From assembly GCA_041398785.1 (NCBI GenBank), contig JAWKUA010000010.1:124001-188000 (forward strand): DNA of 64,000 nt, read 5' to 3'. The notes under the pieces are model-generated. The model worked only from the letters and a program-made list of their open reading frames with translations. It was not told the origin of the DNA and ran no database searches. This stretch comes from Planctomycetaceae bacterium (GTDB lineage Bacteria; Planctomycetota; Planctomycetia; Planctomycetales; Planctomycetaceae). This document shows positions 17,453 to 27,018 of this stretch, in pieces. A program made the translations under genes and the position numbers. Each line of letters starts with the position of its first letter. Positions within the stretch are counted from its first letter, which is position 1.

Positions 17453-18416
17453 CGACGACGACTCCGTTCACGATGTTCTGCAGAGGTTCCCCGCGCAATG
17501 CGGACACGGCGGCCCTGGCTGCGGTTTCCCGCAGCTTGCGAACGGCTTTCGGACTGGCCGACGCAACATGCGACGAAACGATCACGTTGTTCATCGCAAG
17601 CAGGCGACTGTCAGCGGGCAGCGGTTCGACTTCGAAGACGTCCAGAGCCGCCGCCGAAATGTGGCCGCTGTCCAGTGCCGCGGTCAGAGCCTTCAGGTTG
17701 ACCAGATCACCTCGCCCGACGTTGATCAGAATTGCTCCGGCCTTCATCGCGGCCAGTGATGATTCGTTGATAATTCCGCGAGTCTGCGGTGTGGACGGAC
17801 AATGCAGAGTCACGACGTCGCTGTTCTTCAGCAAATCGTCGATGCCGACCAGTGTGCCGCCGAGTTCCTTCGCAGCGTCGGCGTCAACGACGGGGTCCGC
17901 GATCAGCATCGCACAGCCGAACGCACGCAGTCGCGCGGCAACCGCCTTCCCGATTCGTCCGAGTCCCACGATTCCGACCGTCTGGTCCTTCAGCGCTTTC
18001 ATCTGTTCCAGCGGCAGTCCCAGTCCCCATTCACCGCCGGTCATCATCGACTGGTTGGCTCGCAGGCCGCGAGTCGCCGCCAGAATGAATGCCAGCGTGT
18101 GGTCAGCGACTTCATCGATGCAGTAGTCGGGAATGTTGCAGACGGGAATGTTGCGATCGCGGGCCGCGTCGCAGGCCACGTTATCGAAGCCGATGCCGTA
18201 GCGCACGATAACTTTCGCTCTGTTCATCGCCGCAACAACATCGGCATTCACCGGCGCGAACTGCGTGATCACCGCGTCGGCGTCGGCGACGAGAGCTTTC
18301 AGTTCGTCGGGAGTTTTGCATTGCCCGGCCACCAGTTCGCAGCCGGCAGACTTCAGAATCGCCTCTTCGATATCCAGCGACGGAAATGAGTAGTCGGTAA
18401 CAACAACCGTGGGCAT
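17445..18416 (-). CDS. C-terminal-binding-protein-type D-2-hydroxyacid dehydrogenase
   Basis: 323 aa from ATG 18416 (MPTVVVTDYSFPSLDIEEAIL). Motifs are the NAD-binding GLGRIGKAVAARL, then NVGRGDLVN (catalytic Arg), DVFEVEPLP (Glu) and SSHVAS (His), the triad of D-2-hydroxyacid dehydrogenases. The sequence RYGIGFDNVACDAARDRNIPVCNIPDYCIDEVADHTLAFILA is typical of the CtBP/phosphoglycerate-dehydrogenase-like branch. It is the first gene of the minus-strand cluster 18416-7405 and would interconvert a 2-oxo and a 2-hydroxy acid with NAD(H). Confidence 0.88.
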   Translation of the reverse strand: MPTVVVTDYSFPSLDIEEAILKSAGCELVAGQCKTPDELKALVADADAVITQFAPVNADVVAAMNRAKVIVRYGIGFDNVACDAARDRNIPVCNIPDYCIDEVADHTLAFILAATRGLRANQSMMTGGEWGLGLPLEQMKALKDQTVGIVGLGRIGKAVAARLRAFGCAMLIADPVVDADAAKELGGTLVGIDDLLKNSDVVTLHCPSTPQTRGIINESSLAAMKAGAILINVGRGDLVNLKALTAALDSGHISAAALDVFEVEPLPADSRLLAMNNVIVSSHVASASPKAVRKLRETAARAAVSALRGEPLQNIVNGVVVDV

Positions 18417-18857
18417 GAACAACTCCGAACCGTGGTGAACCTGGAAACCCTGACGAACAACGATCGTGACCGAATTTCGGTATTGCCGCGAAGACGACGA
18501 AACCGGGGACAAAGACGTCGCGCGGCGATCTCGAACAACGAGACGCCCGCAAGCTTCCCCTCGAACGACCGCACGGCTGGAACTATAAACGCCGGTTCCG
18601 GTCAGCGTCGATCGTGTCGAGCATCGGATCGGCTGGCGGCAGCCGCGCGGGGCGCAACCGCTGACGTCGCCGAACTGACTTCGCTTCGGTGGCCGAGCGA
18701 CGACCGTTTCCTGCCGACGACGGGCGTCCTCGGACGGCGCGGTGACTCCAGGCGAATCGGTCGCGCTCAGACATCTCTCGAATCACAACTGACAATTCAG
18801 TAGCCTGTCGCTCACAGGTGTTTCATAATTTGGTCAGGCACTCTTCAGGAATCAGAA
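18417..18857. other. 441-bp divergent intergenic region
   Basis: Lies between the minus-strand cluster and the plus-strand DUF1501 gene and must hold the promoters of both. Short overlapping frames exist on both strands, but none shows protein-like sequence. No repeat or clear operator was seen. Confidence 0.4.
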
Positions 18858-20324
18858 ATGCTTCGTCACGAATCTGATGCCGCTGCGGCCGGACTTCACA
18901 GATCGGTCAATCGGCGAGCGATGCTGGTTGCGTCGGGCCTGAGTCTGGCAGGCGTTCCGTTTGGTTCGGCGTCTTTGGCGGTTCCGCGTCCGTCACAGCC
19001 GGAAGGCGCGTCGGGCGGCACGAACGGTGTGGGCAAGGCGAAGTCGACAATTCTGTTCTTCCTCTGCGGCGGCGCTTCGCACGTCGACATGTGGGACATG
19101 AAACCGGACGCTCCGGCGGAATATCGCGGGCCGTTTTCGCCAATCAGCACGTCGGCCTCCGGAGTTCGTCTGTGTGAACACCTGCCGCTGCTGGCTCAGC
19201 AGGCGCATCACCTGGCCGTGCTGAATTCTGTGGGAGGAACCGTCAACACCAACGACCACCACGCCGGCTACTATTACAACCTGACCGGCCATGTTCCCGA
19301 TCCCACCTTTCAGTCGCTGGGCAACAATCGCACCCCGATGCCCGACGACTGGCCGTTCATGGGAACCGTCGTCGGTTCCCGCCGGCCGAGGCATCCGTAT
19401 CTGCCAAACGCCGTCACGCTGCCGCATAAGCCCAGCAAGGCTCCGTATACTCGACCAGGACAGTTTGCCGCACGGCTGGGAGTCGAACACGACCCGGTGT
19501 ATCTGCAGGGCAGCCTGGACGAACCGCTGAAGTTTCACGCACCGTCTCTGGAACTGCTGCCGGGTTCCAGCAGCGACCGAATCGATTCGCGGCGAAGTCT
19601 GCTGACCGCGATCGATTCCGCGCGAAGAGAATTCGACGCGGTGGATTCCGTGACGGTCTGGAATCGGCAGCAGGAGCGAGCGTTCTCGCTGCTGACTTCG
19701 TCGAAGACGACGGCCGCCTTCGACGTCAGTCAGGAACCCGATTCGATCCGCCAGCGATATGGCCAGACGGTGAACGGCATGAGTCTGCTGCTGGCGCGCC
19801 GGCTGGTGGAAGCTGAAGTTCCCTTTATCACCGTGTTCTGGAAGGAAGACGAAAGCCGCCTCGCGAAAAAGTGCGCCAGCGCCGGAGCCTGGGATACTCA
19901 CGGAAACAACTTCAACTGTCTGAAGGAAAATCTGCTGCCGGAGTTCGATCGCGGATTTTCCGCGCTGCTGGAAGACCTTGCGCAGCGCGGTCTGCTGGAT
20001 CAGACGCTGGTGATGGTGACCAGCGAAATGGGCCGCACACCGCGCATCGGCGATCCTCGGTCCGGCGGAGTCGCCGGTGCCGGCCGCGACCACTGGACTC
20101 ACTGCCTGACCGACATTCTTGCCGGCGGCGGAATTCAGGGAGGCCAGACTTACGGAACAAGCGACAGATTGGGCGAATATCCTGCGGAAAAACCGCTGAC
20201 TCCCGCCGACGTGACTCGCACAGTTTACCACGCGATGAACATCAACGACCTTCAGGCCACGGATTTCGAAGGCCGGCCGTTCAACCTGCTGGCCGACGGC
20301 GACGTCATCACGGACTTGTTCTGA
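18858..20324 (+). CDS. DUF1501 domain-containing exported protein
   Basis: 488 aa. An N-terminal twin-arginine-type signal is visible (NRRAMLVASGLSLAGVPFG). The DUF1501 domain follows: STILFFLCGGASHVDMWDMKPDAPAEYRG, NTNDHHAGYYYNLTG, WDTHGNNF, and VMVTSEMGRTPRIGD...AGRDHWTHC near the end. DUF1501 proteins belong to the alkaline-phosphatase-like/sulfatase fold and in planctomycetes usually sit beside DUF1549/DUF1553 genes. Here none is adjacent; the nearest are 26 kb and 30 kb away. The protein appears complete and keeps its conserved His and Asp pattern. Confidence 0.9.
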   Translation: MLRHESDAAAAGLHRSVNRRAMLVASGLSLAGVPFGSASLAVPRPSQPEGASGGTNGVGKAKSTILFFLCGGASHVDMWDMKPDAPAEYRGPFSPISTSASGVRLCEHLPLLAQQAHHLAVLNSVGGTVNTNDHHAGYYYNLTGHVPDPTFQSLGNNRTPMPDDWPFMGTVVGSRRPRHPYLPNAVTLPHKPSKAPYTRPGQFAARLGVEHDPVYLQGSLDEPLKFHAPSLELLPGSSSDRIDSRRSLLTAIDSARREFDAVDSVTVWNRQQERAFSLLTSSKTTAAFDVSQEPDSIRQRYGQTVNGMSLLLARRLVEAEVPFITVFWKEDESRLAKKCASAGAWDTHGNNFNCLKENLLPEFDRGFSALLEDLAQRGLLDQTLVMVTSEMGRTPRIGDPRSGGVAGAGRDHWTHCLTDILAGGGIQGGQTYGTSDRLGEYPAEKPLTPADVTRTVYHAMNINDLQATDFEGRPFNLLADGDVITDLF

Positions 20325-20546
20325 AGCCGGCGAGTCAGGGCATCCGGCAAATGACGTGCTGAAGATGCACCGCCCACCGCGCCAGGCGCGGCGGCGGCGC
20401 AGGCACGTGGCGCATGGCGACGCAACAATCGGCTCGCCCCATTCACCACTGTCCGTGTACAATCGGTGAGGCACTTCGGCACGTGCCGTGGACACCGGGA
20501 CGACGCTCTGGCGCTGTCGCGCTTTCTCTGGCGGAGACCTCATCGA

Positions 20547-23363
20547 ATGCCCGCAGACATTCGCCTGACAACCATCATCGCAGTCCTGGCAGCAGTGCTG
20601 CTGACTTCCGCTGCAGCGCCGGCGTCTGATGATGCCGCAGCCGGCTCCGCCGCGGCGAAGCAGGAATCGTCGCCGAAATCCGGCCTTCGAGTGGACATTC
20701 TGGAGGTCACGGTCAATCTCGAAAGGACTGTGACGAAGCCACTCGATGCCGCTCGAAGCGTTGCCGTGCGAACGATGGTATCCAACACGCTGGATCGACC
20801 GCTGGAAGTAAAGCTCAGCGATATTCAATTGACGTGTGACGGAACCGCTTTCAGCCCGAATCCTGTGTATCCCGATGCGCTGCTGAAGGAAGACCGCACT
20901 CTGGCTCCTGGCGAGGAGATTGCTGGCTGGCTCGCGTTTTCGATCGCCGGGCCGGTTACCGATGAACCGGAGCTGACGCTGACGTGGCAGGTGAACGGAA
21001 AAACGCTGTCCTGGTCGATCAACGGAGAGTTGCGTCGACTGCTGAATGTGAAGACGGAACGGATCGGCCCGGACAATTGTCTGGCTGTCATGACGCTGAA
21101 CGATGCGATCGACAGGGAAATGATTTGGGTCCTGTCGACGGCGTTCCGCGAACTTCACGAAGCCGGCATGCGGCGACTGGTCGTCGTCAGCATTGGCGAA
21201 TCGCATTCGCCGCAGCGCGGAGTGATCACGTCATGGCTGGCCACCGCTCGCATCGGCAACGAAGAAATGCGTCTTCCGACAGGTCCGCAGCCCCGGTCTC
21301 CCGTGCAATTTCCGGTGTTTCATGCCGCAGGTTTCGGCAATTCGACCGGCAACTATCGAGTCGGCCGGCGATACCGGAATTCCGGCGGTTCCACCTTTCT
21401 GCATCCGGATCGGGAACGCGCGGTCGCCGCGGCTTTGCAGGATCTGTACCAGCGCCAGCCGGTGGATACGGCACTTGCGGGACTGCAGAGTTCTGAACCA
21501 GGCATCCGCCGCGCGGCGCTGTCGACCAGCATCGATCGGCTGACTCCCGAGCAACTGCGGCAGGTCATCGCTGATGTCGCTTCCGCACCGGCGTCGCAGC
21601 AGGCTCTTGTCGCAGAGCTGCTGAGTCAGGTGGCGTATCCCGGAGTTGTGGAATCGCTGCGGAACTTTGTTCTGAGTTCCGACGCGGAAGTATCTCAGGC
21701 CGCGCTGAATTCGCTGGTGCAGTGTCTGTCGCCCGAGACCGATCGCGTCGTGCACGAAATCTGGCTGACCAGCGTCGACAACGCCGGTTTTCGGGAACGG
21801 ATCGTCAACGAAATGCTGAGCGCCGATGACGATCGGTGGTCGTCCTACGTTCGCGAAACCGCCGAACTACTGCTGGATCGAGCCGCGCGGTCAGCATCAG
21901 AACCACCGTCGTCCGCTGATTCCGCTGAACCGAAAGATCCGCCGGACGAAGCACCGGACAAACCTGTGGCACACGCGGCTCCAGCCGATTCCAAAGACAC
22001 ACCCGCGCCGCTGTCCCGTTCTGAATCGCAGTTGCTGCAGCGAACTCTGGCGTTCTTTGAGGAACATGAGGAACCGGGCTTCGTGCATTTTGCCAGGGCT
22101 CGCGTTCTGGAGATTCACGAACCGGAGACGCAGGACCGCGTTCTGGAATTTCTGCTGGCATTCAATGATCCGACCGATGCGGAACTGGCGCGGCAGTACA
22201 TCGATCTGCGGCTTCCGCACGGAACCACGTCCGACCGGCTGATTGCCGTGGTCACACAGTTTCCCGACAAGCGCTACACCGAACGGCTGCTGGAGCTTTC
22301 GAAGAACGCGTCGCTGCGGTCTTCTGTCCGCAACAATCTGATGACCGCCGCCATCCACTGTGCGACGGGACGGCAACTGGACCCGCTGATCGAAGATTTC
22401 AACGGGCTGGACGATTCCGCTCAGACTCTGCTGCTGCAACAGCTTGCTGCGTCGAATCATCCGCGATGGCTGGAGCTGGCGGAAAGCACGCTCGGCAAGA
22501 ACCCGGCTCGCGACGGAGCCGTTCTGCGGATCATGGGCGCGAATCCGTCGCCGGAGTCATTGAATCTGTTGCTGCGGCTTCTGGAGCAAACGCGACTGCG
22601 TGCCGACTCCGAAGAAGAATTCGACCGTAAGGAAGCCGGATACGCTCAAAACCTGATTGCTCAGGTCAGCACGTTTTCTCACCCCGAAGCCAAACGCATC
22701 CTCAACCGCTGCTACATCTCGCGTTCCTCAATGTTGCGAGGACAGGCAAAGCTGGCGATACAGCGTTCGTTACAAAAGTCGCCCGGCATTGCAGATTATA
22801 TCAGGATGAGCCAGGCGACCGACCAGCGGCAGTACAGCGAAGCTCTGGAAGCCGCCAGCGATGCCATCGCCAAAGATCCCTTTATGGCGGACGCCCTGCA
22901 TTCGCGAGCGTCGCTGTATCTTCGTGACAACAGGATCGGTCCGGCGCTGCGGGATCTGGAGGAGTCCATTCGACTGCAGCCGGAAGACATCGTCGCCGAA
23001 AGTACGCTGGCGATTGCCCGCATCCGCAGCGGTGATGTCGCAGCGGGCCTGGAATACGCGGATGAAATCCTGTCCCGGGTTCCTGAAGAGGCAGGAGACA
23101 TGCGCTGGATTACGCTCTACAACACGGCCTGCGCCTATGCCCGAACCGACGAAGTTCCCGGCATCAGTGACGAAAAGCGGGAGCAGTATCTGGATCGCGC
23201 GGTGGATCTGTTTTCCAGGTCCATCGAATCCGGGTTCGGCGACGTTGGCCACGTCCTGAATGACCCCGATCTGGACGCACTTCACAATCGACCGGAATGG
23301 GAATCCCTGCTGAGAACGATGGCCGAGGTGGCGAAACGACCAAAGGAACCGAAGGAAGAGTGA
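20547..23363 (+). CDS. Exported HEAT-repeat/TPR protein
   Basis: 938 aa from ATG 20547 (MPADIRLTTIIAVLAAVLLTSAAAPASD, a signal peptide). After the signal come a beta-rich region (residues 50-180), a segment with GVITSWLATARIGNEEMRLP, then HEAT-like helical repeats from about 310 to 680 (RRAALSTSIDRLTPEQLRQVIADVASAPASQQALVAELLSQ). TPR units follow near 760-860 (YSEALEAASDAIAKDPFMADALHSRASLYLRDNRIGPALRDLEESIRLQPED). A Ser/Pro/Asp-rich linker splits the HEAT array near 460-510. It is likely a periplasmic scaffold. It lies 222 bp after the DUF1501 gene on the same strand. Confidence 0.78.
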   Translation: MPADIRLTTIIAVLAAVLLTSAAAPASDDAAAGSAAAKQESSPKSGLRVDILEVTVNLERTVTKPLDAARSVAVRTMVSNTLDRPLEVKLSDIQLTCDGTAFSPNPVYPDALLKEDRTLAPGEEIAGWLAFSIAGPVTDEPELTLTWQVNGKTLSWSINGELRRLLNVKTERIGPDNCLAVMTLNDAIDREMIWVLSTAFRELHEAGMRRLVVVSIGESHSPQRGVITSWLATARIGNEEMRLPTGPQPRSPVQFPVFHAAGFGNSTGNYRVGRRYRNSGGSTFLHPDRERAVAAALQDLYQRQPVDTALAGLQSSEPGIRRAALSTSIDRLTPEQLRQVIADVASAPASQQALVAELLSQVAYPGVVESLRNFVLSSDAEVSQAALNSLVQCLSPETDRVVHEIWLTSVDNAGFRERIVNEMLSADDDRWSSYVRETAELLLDRAARSASEPPSSADSAEPKDPPDEAPDKPVAHAAPADSKDTPAPLSRSESQLLQRTLAFFEEHEEPGFVHFARARVLEIHEPETQDRVLEFLLAFNDPTDAELARQYIDLRLPHGTTSDRLIAVVTQFPDKRYTERLLELSKNASLRSSVRNNLMTAAIHCATGRQLDPLIEDFNGLDDSAQTLLLQQLAASNHPRWLELAESTLGKNPARDGAVLRIMGANPSPESLNLLLRLLEQTRLRADSEEEFDRKEAGYAQNLIAQVSTFSHPEAKRILNRCYISRSSMLRGQAKLAIQRSLQKSPGIADYIRMSQATDQRQYSEALEAASDAIAKDPFMADALHSRASLYLRDNRIGPALRDLEESIRLQPEDIVAESTLAIARIRSGDVAAGLEYADEILSRVPEEAGDMRWITLYNTACAYARTDEVPGISDEKREQYLDRAVDLFSRSIESGFGDVGHVLNDPDLDALHNRPEWESLLRTMAEVAKRPKEPKEE

Positions 23364-23637
23364 TGTCCATTCTCCGCGGAGTGCCAGCGGAAAATCCTGG
23401 TGCCGAACCTCGCGGCGTCGCACCGGAACTGCTGTCGTTCCGCAGACGTCTCCCCATTTCGCCGAAGAGCCCTTTTTCGACCCAAATACTTGTGTGGTTC
23501 GGTGAGGCACACGCGGGTCGGCAGGAGCCGCGCCCTCACAAGCGCCGGTGGCACATCTGCAGCCGGTCTGGTCTGCATCGAAACCGGGTTCGATAATCCT
23601 GCAGGCCCTGCACCGGGAACCGATATTCTCCCGGCAC

Positions 23638-24513
23638 CTATGGCGGCAGGTGCGGGCCGGGCCGCATTCCCGGACGACACGACGGATGCCGCGGTGGACC
23701 AGCGCGGCCCATCAGGCGATCGAGCGTCGCCTGGGCGTCGTAGTGCGGATTCGTCATGCTCTGCGTCCAGCCGGAATTCGTGGAATGCCCGACATGCAGC
23801 CCCATGCGACGCCGCCAGGGTTCGGCGAACGCGGGCAGAACATTCGTCCCGAATCCCATCACCGACTCGTAGCCCGGTGATCCCGGCGCTCCGTAGCAAA
23901 TCATTGCGTTGCCCGGACAGACGGGATGATCCAGTCCCAGAATGTGTCCCACTTCATGAGCCAGAGTGTGAAAGTCCTGGTACACGGCTCCTTCGAAACC
24001 TGGCTCCGAAAGGAAGTCGCGGTTGCAGAACCGGCCTCGATCGCGGCCGGACGATCGCTGGATCCACGATCGAAACACGTGTCTTTCATCCGGCGCAAGG
24101 TAGTAACAGCCGATGGTGACGTGAGATTCGGATAGCGAATCAACGACCTGCACGTCCAGAGCGCAGGTGACGTAGGGAAAGGGAGTTGTCTCGTCGTTGC
24201 CGGGAGCCCTCAGTTCGGCCAGATTCGGAAGCGTGGCCGGCGGCGTCAGAAACAGACGACGCGACCAGATGCGTTCGCAGGTATCGTCAAACCGTCTGCG
24301 AAACACCGCCCAGTCTCCGGGATCCCACCGCTGGATCTGATAGGTGTTCCCAGAGTCATTGAACGATCCGCGGTGATCGGTGCCGCGAGGATTGAGCTGG
24401 TACAGGTGAAACTTCACGATCAGCGTCAGTGTCGAACCGTTGTCACGGTGATTCGGCGGACTCAATTCTGAATCAAACGAACCGCCCCGCGTGATGATGT
24501 GTTCGATCGCCAT
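23638..24513 (-). CDS. Metzincin-type zinc metalloprotease (HExxHxxGxxH)
   Basis: 291 aa. Residues 186-196 carry HEVGHILGLDH, the three-His zinc motif of metzincins, and a candidate Met-turn SVMG follows at about 217-220, as in matrixin-like peptidases. The family hydrolyses peptide bonds with the Glu as general base. No signal peptide or propeptide Cys switch is visible at the N-terminus (MAIEHIITRGGSFDSELS), so either secretion is non-classical or the true start lies upstream. The C-terminal tail is Pro/Arg/Gly-rich. It is monocistronic and convergent with the HEAT/TPR gene. Confidence 0.8.
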   Translation of the reverse strand: MAIEHIITRGGSFDSELSPPNHRDNGSTLTLIVKFHLYQLNPRGTDHRGSFNDSGNTYQIQRWDPGDWAVFRRRFDDTCERIWSRRLFLTPPATLPNLAELRAPGNDETTPFPYVTCALDVQVVDSLSESHVTIGCYYLAPDERHVFRSWIQRSSGRDRGRFCNRDFLSEPGFEGAVYQDFHTLAHEVGHILGLDHPVCPGNAMICYGAPGSPGYESVMGFGTNVLPAFAEPWRRRMGLHVGHSTNSGWTQSMTNPHYDAQATLDRLMGRAGPPRHPSCRPGMRPGPHLPP

Positions 24514-25077
24514 GTTGTCGCTCCGCTATGAACTCTGTGAACCCGATGTTGTTCCGGAATCCGGACGGACACTGCACACAGCATTTCCGACAGGCAAACC
24601 ACGTACCGTTTTTGGCACGTTCAGCACAAGGCACGCTTGAGTCGAACGAATGGACTCCCGCTGCAAACGCCAATTCACGGCGGAACAGCCTGTTCCCGCG
24701 ACGCATGCCCGGTGCCTGTCGCCGTCACCCAGCGAGTGACTCTTCGTTAACGAACTGAGAATTCGTCAGACGGGACGTCCGGCTCCTCGGCTGTTCTAAC
24801 CCGAGCTGTGTGCAGTTAAGCGCGCCGATGGCGCACGATTGTGGCTCTTCCGGGAATGCGGCGTGTTGGCGGCACTCACGTCACTGCCTCCGGCCGACGA
24901 TGTATCGGCGCGGTTTGACGACGGAAGGATGATGGGCAAGAATCGCGAAACCTTTCCCCGGCTCGTCAGCCGCTGTCGCTATAACGACGCCTGTCCGCCG
25001 GTGCCGATCGCGGGAAGGCCGCTTCAGCGATCGAGCGTTGTTCCGAGGTGCCGCTGATCAGGGAGCAACCCGCCGCC
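24514..25077. other. 564-bp intergenic region before the V-ATPase operon
   Basis: Divergent region between the metalloprotease and the V-ATPase B subunit gene. It should contain the operon promoter. Frames of 70-80 codons occur on both strands but are Arg/Pro-rich and unlike protein. No tRNA, repeat or riboswitch-like structure was recognised. Confidence 0.4.
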
Positions 25078-26400
25078 ATGATTTCCGACCTTGTCCGATA
25101 CACCAGCGTTCTGGCGATTGTTGGTGACATTCTCAAGGTGCGTGCCCGAGATGTTGGATTTGGTGAGCTGGCGGTTGTGGAGAATCCCGACGGCCGGACG
25201 TCGCTGGCTCAGGTCATCGAACTGGACCGCGACATCGTTTCACTGCAGGTTTTTTCCGGCGGAACAGGATTGTCCACGAAGTCGCGCGTAAGCTTCCCCG
25301 GACATTCCATGCAGGTAACGTTTTCTCCGGCGATTGCCGGACGCATTTTTCGAGGTTCGGGCGAACCGATTGACAACGGACCCGATCTTTCCGGTGAACC
25401 CGAGATTCCCATCGGCGGCCCTTCCGTGAATCCCAAAATGCGCGTCGTGCCGCAGAAGATGATTCACACTCAGGTCCCCATGATCGACCTGTTCAACTGC
25501 CTGGTCGAAAGTCAGAAAATCCCGATCTTCTCCGTCGCCGGTGAACCGTACAACCAGTTGCTCGCGCGCATCGGCATTCAGGCAGACGCGGACGTCATCG
25601 TCTTCGGCGGCATGGGGCTGATCTTCGACGACTATCATTTCTTCCGCACAACGTTCGAGGACGAAGGGATTCTTGGCCGGACCGTGATGTTCGTGAACCA
25701 GGCATCCGACCCCATCGTCGAACGGCTGCTCGTTCCCGACATGGCTCTGAAGGTGGCCGAACGCTTCGCGGTGGAAGAAGGCAAGCGAGTTCTTGTTCTG
25801 CTGACCGATATGACAGCCTTCGCCGACGCGCTGAAGGAAATCGGCATCGCCATGGAACGCGTTCCGTCCAACCGCGGCTATATGGGCGACCTCTACACGC
25901 AGCTCGCCCAGCGCTATGAGCGAGCCTGCGACTTCAAGGGAGCGGGCTCGGTCACGATTCTCGCTGTGACGACAATGCCCGGCGACGATGTGACGCATCC
26001 GGTACCCGACAACACGGGTTACATCACGGAAGGTCAGTTCTATCTGCACGACGGCATGATCGATCCGTTTGGTTCACTGTCTCGACTGAAGCAGCAGGTC
26101 ATCGGCAAGGTGACTCGCGAAGATCACGCTCAGGTCATGAACACAATGATCCGACTGTATTCAGGAGCCAAAGAAGCGGAAAAGAAACAGGCCATGGCCT
26201 TCGACCTGTCGGCGTTCGACCACAAGCTGCTGCGGTTTGGAAGACTGTTTGTCGACCGATTCATGAATATCGACGTTTCCATGCCGCTCAATGACGCTCT
26301 GGACCTGAGCTGGAAGACACTCGCCGAATGTTTTGACGCCGACGAACTGCTGATGAAGCAGTCACTGGTGGATAAGTACTTTGGAAGAGTTGAGAGTTGA
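25078..26400 (+). CDS. atpB: V-type ATP synthase/ATPase subunit B
   Basis: 440 aa, usual length for the non-catalytic nucleotide-binding subunit of archaeal/bacterial V-type ATPases. The ATG at 25078 (MISDLVRYTSVLAIVGDILKV) is preferred over the in-frame codon at 25048, as upstream residues are not conserved-looking. Seen are GEPIDNGPDLSGEPEIPIGG, IFSVAGEPYNQLLARI in place of a Walker A (as expected for B subunits), VLLTDMTAFADALKEI, NRGYMGDLYTQLAQRYERA and DDVTHPVPDNTGYITEGQFYL. It would form the hexamer with subunit A. First gene of the operon. Confidence 0.95.
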   Translation: MISDLVRYTSVLAIVGDILKVRARDVGFGELAVVENPDGRTSLAQVIELDRDIVSLQVFSGGTGLSTKSRVSFPGHSMQVTFSPAIAGRIFRGSGEPIDNGPDLSGEPEIPIGGPSVNPKMRVVPQKMIHTQVPMIDLFNCLVESQKIPIFSVAGEPYNQLLARIGIQADADVIVFGGMGLIFDDYHFFRTTFEDEGILGRTVMFVNQASDPIVERLLVPDMALKVAERFAVEEGKRVLVLLTDMTAFADALKEIGIAMERVPSNRGYMGDLYTQLAQRYERACDFKGAGSVTILAVTTMPGDDVTHPVPDNTGYITEGQFYLHDGMIDPFGSLSRLKQQVIGKVTREDHAQVMNTMIRLYSGAKEAEKKQAMAFDLSAFDHKLLRFGRLFVDRFMNIDVSMPLNDALDLSWKTLAECFDADELLMKQSLVDKYFGRVES

Positions 26401-26403
26401 CCC

Positions 26404-27018
26404 ATGTCTCTCGCAATCAACAAAACATCGCTCAAACAACAACGCGACCAGTTGGCGATGTACAACAGGTTTCTGCCATCGCTCGATCTGAAGCGACAGC
26501 AGTTGATCGCCGATTTTCAAAAGGCGAAAAGTGTGATCGCCGCAACCGAACGCGAGATCGCTCACCTGGAAACTGAGAACGCTGAGCTGTTCGCTTTGCT
26601 CGGAGCAAGCGAGCAGGATTTGTCCGGACTTGTGACAGTGGCATCCGCGGACTTCGGCGAAGAAAACGTCCTGGGTGTTCGACTGCCGACGCTGGGGAAC
26701 GTGACGTTTCGTCGGCAGGAGTATTCCATGCTGGCGAAGCCGTTCTGGGTCGATCTGCTGGTGGAACTACTGGAATCAATGGCGCGACTCAGCCTGCGAC
26801 AACACGTCGAACAACAACGTGTCCAACGATTGAACGAAGCTGTTCGAAAAATCACTCAGCGAGTGAACCTGTTCGAAAAAGTGCTCATTCCGCGCGCGGA
26901 GGAAAACATTCAGCGGATTCGCATCTACCTGGCCGATGCCGAACGCACGGCCGTTGTGCGTTCCAAAATTGCCAAAGCCAAACGCCAGCAGACAGCGCAA
27001 TCCAGGAGGCTCGGCTGA
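26404..27018 (+). CDS. atpD: V-type ATPase subunit D (central stalk)
   Basis: 204 aa, starting three bases after the B stop. The N- and C-terminal halves are long helices (SLKQQRDQLAMYNRFLPSLDLKRQQLIADFQKAK; ARLSLRQHVEQQRVQRLNEAVRKITQRVNLFEKVLIPRAEENIQRIRIYLADAERTAVVRSKIAKAKR). The segment QRVNLFEKVLIP...IRIYLADAER is the conserved D-subunit signature. The protein is the rotor shaft turning inside the A3B3 ring. The stop overlaps the start of subunit I (TGATG at 27016-27020), which indicates translational coupling. Confidence 0.92.
   Translation: MSLAINKTSLKQQRDQLAMYNRFLPSLDLKRQQLIADFQKAKSVIAATEREIAHLETENAELFALLGASEQDLSGLVTVASADFGEENVLGVRLPTLGNVTFRRQEYSMLAKPFWVDLLVELLESMARLSLRQHVEQQRVQRLNEAVRKITQRVNLFEKVLIPRAEENIQRIRIYLADAERTAVVRSKIAKAKRQQTAQSRRLG

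Noticed and set aside
18993..21206. Minus-strand open frame of 737 codons
   Set aside because: It spans opposite two real plus-strand genes and the gap between them, and the translation is Arg/Gln/His-rich with no motif. GC-rich shadow frame.
24839..25057. Small gene just before the V-ATPase operon
   Set aside because: 72 codons, Arg/Pro/Cys-rich, no ribosome binding site, no family, and it runs up against the B subunit start.
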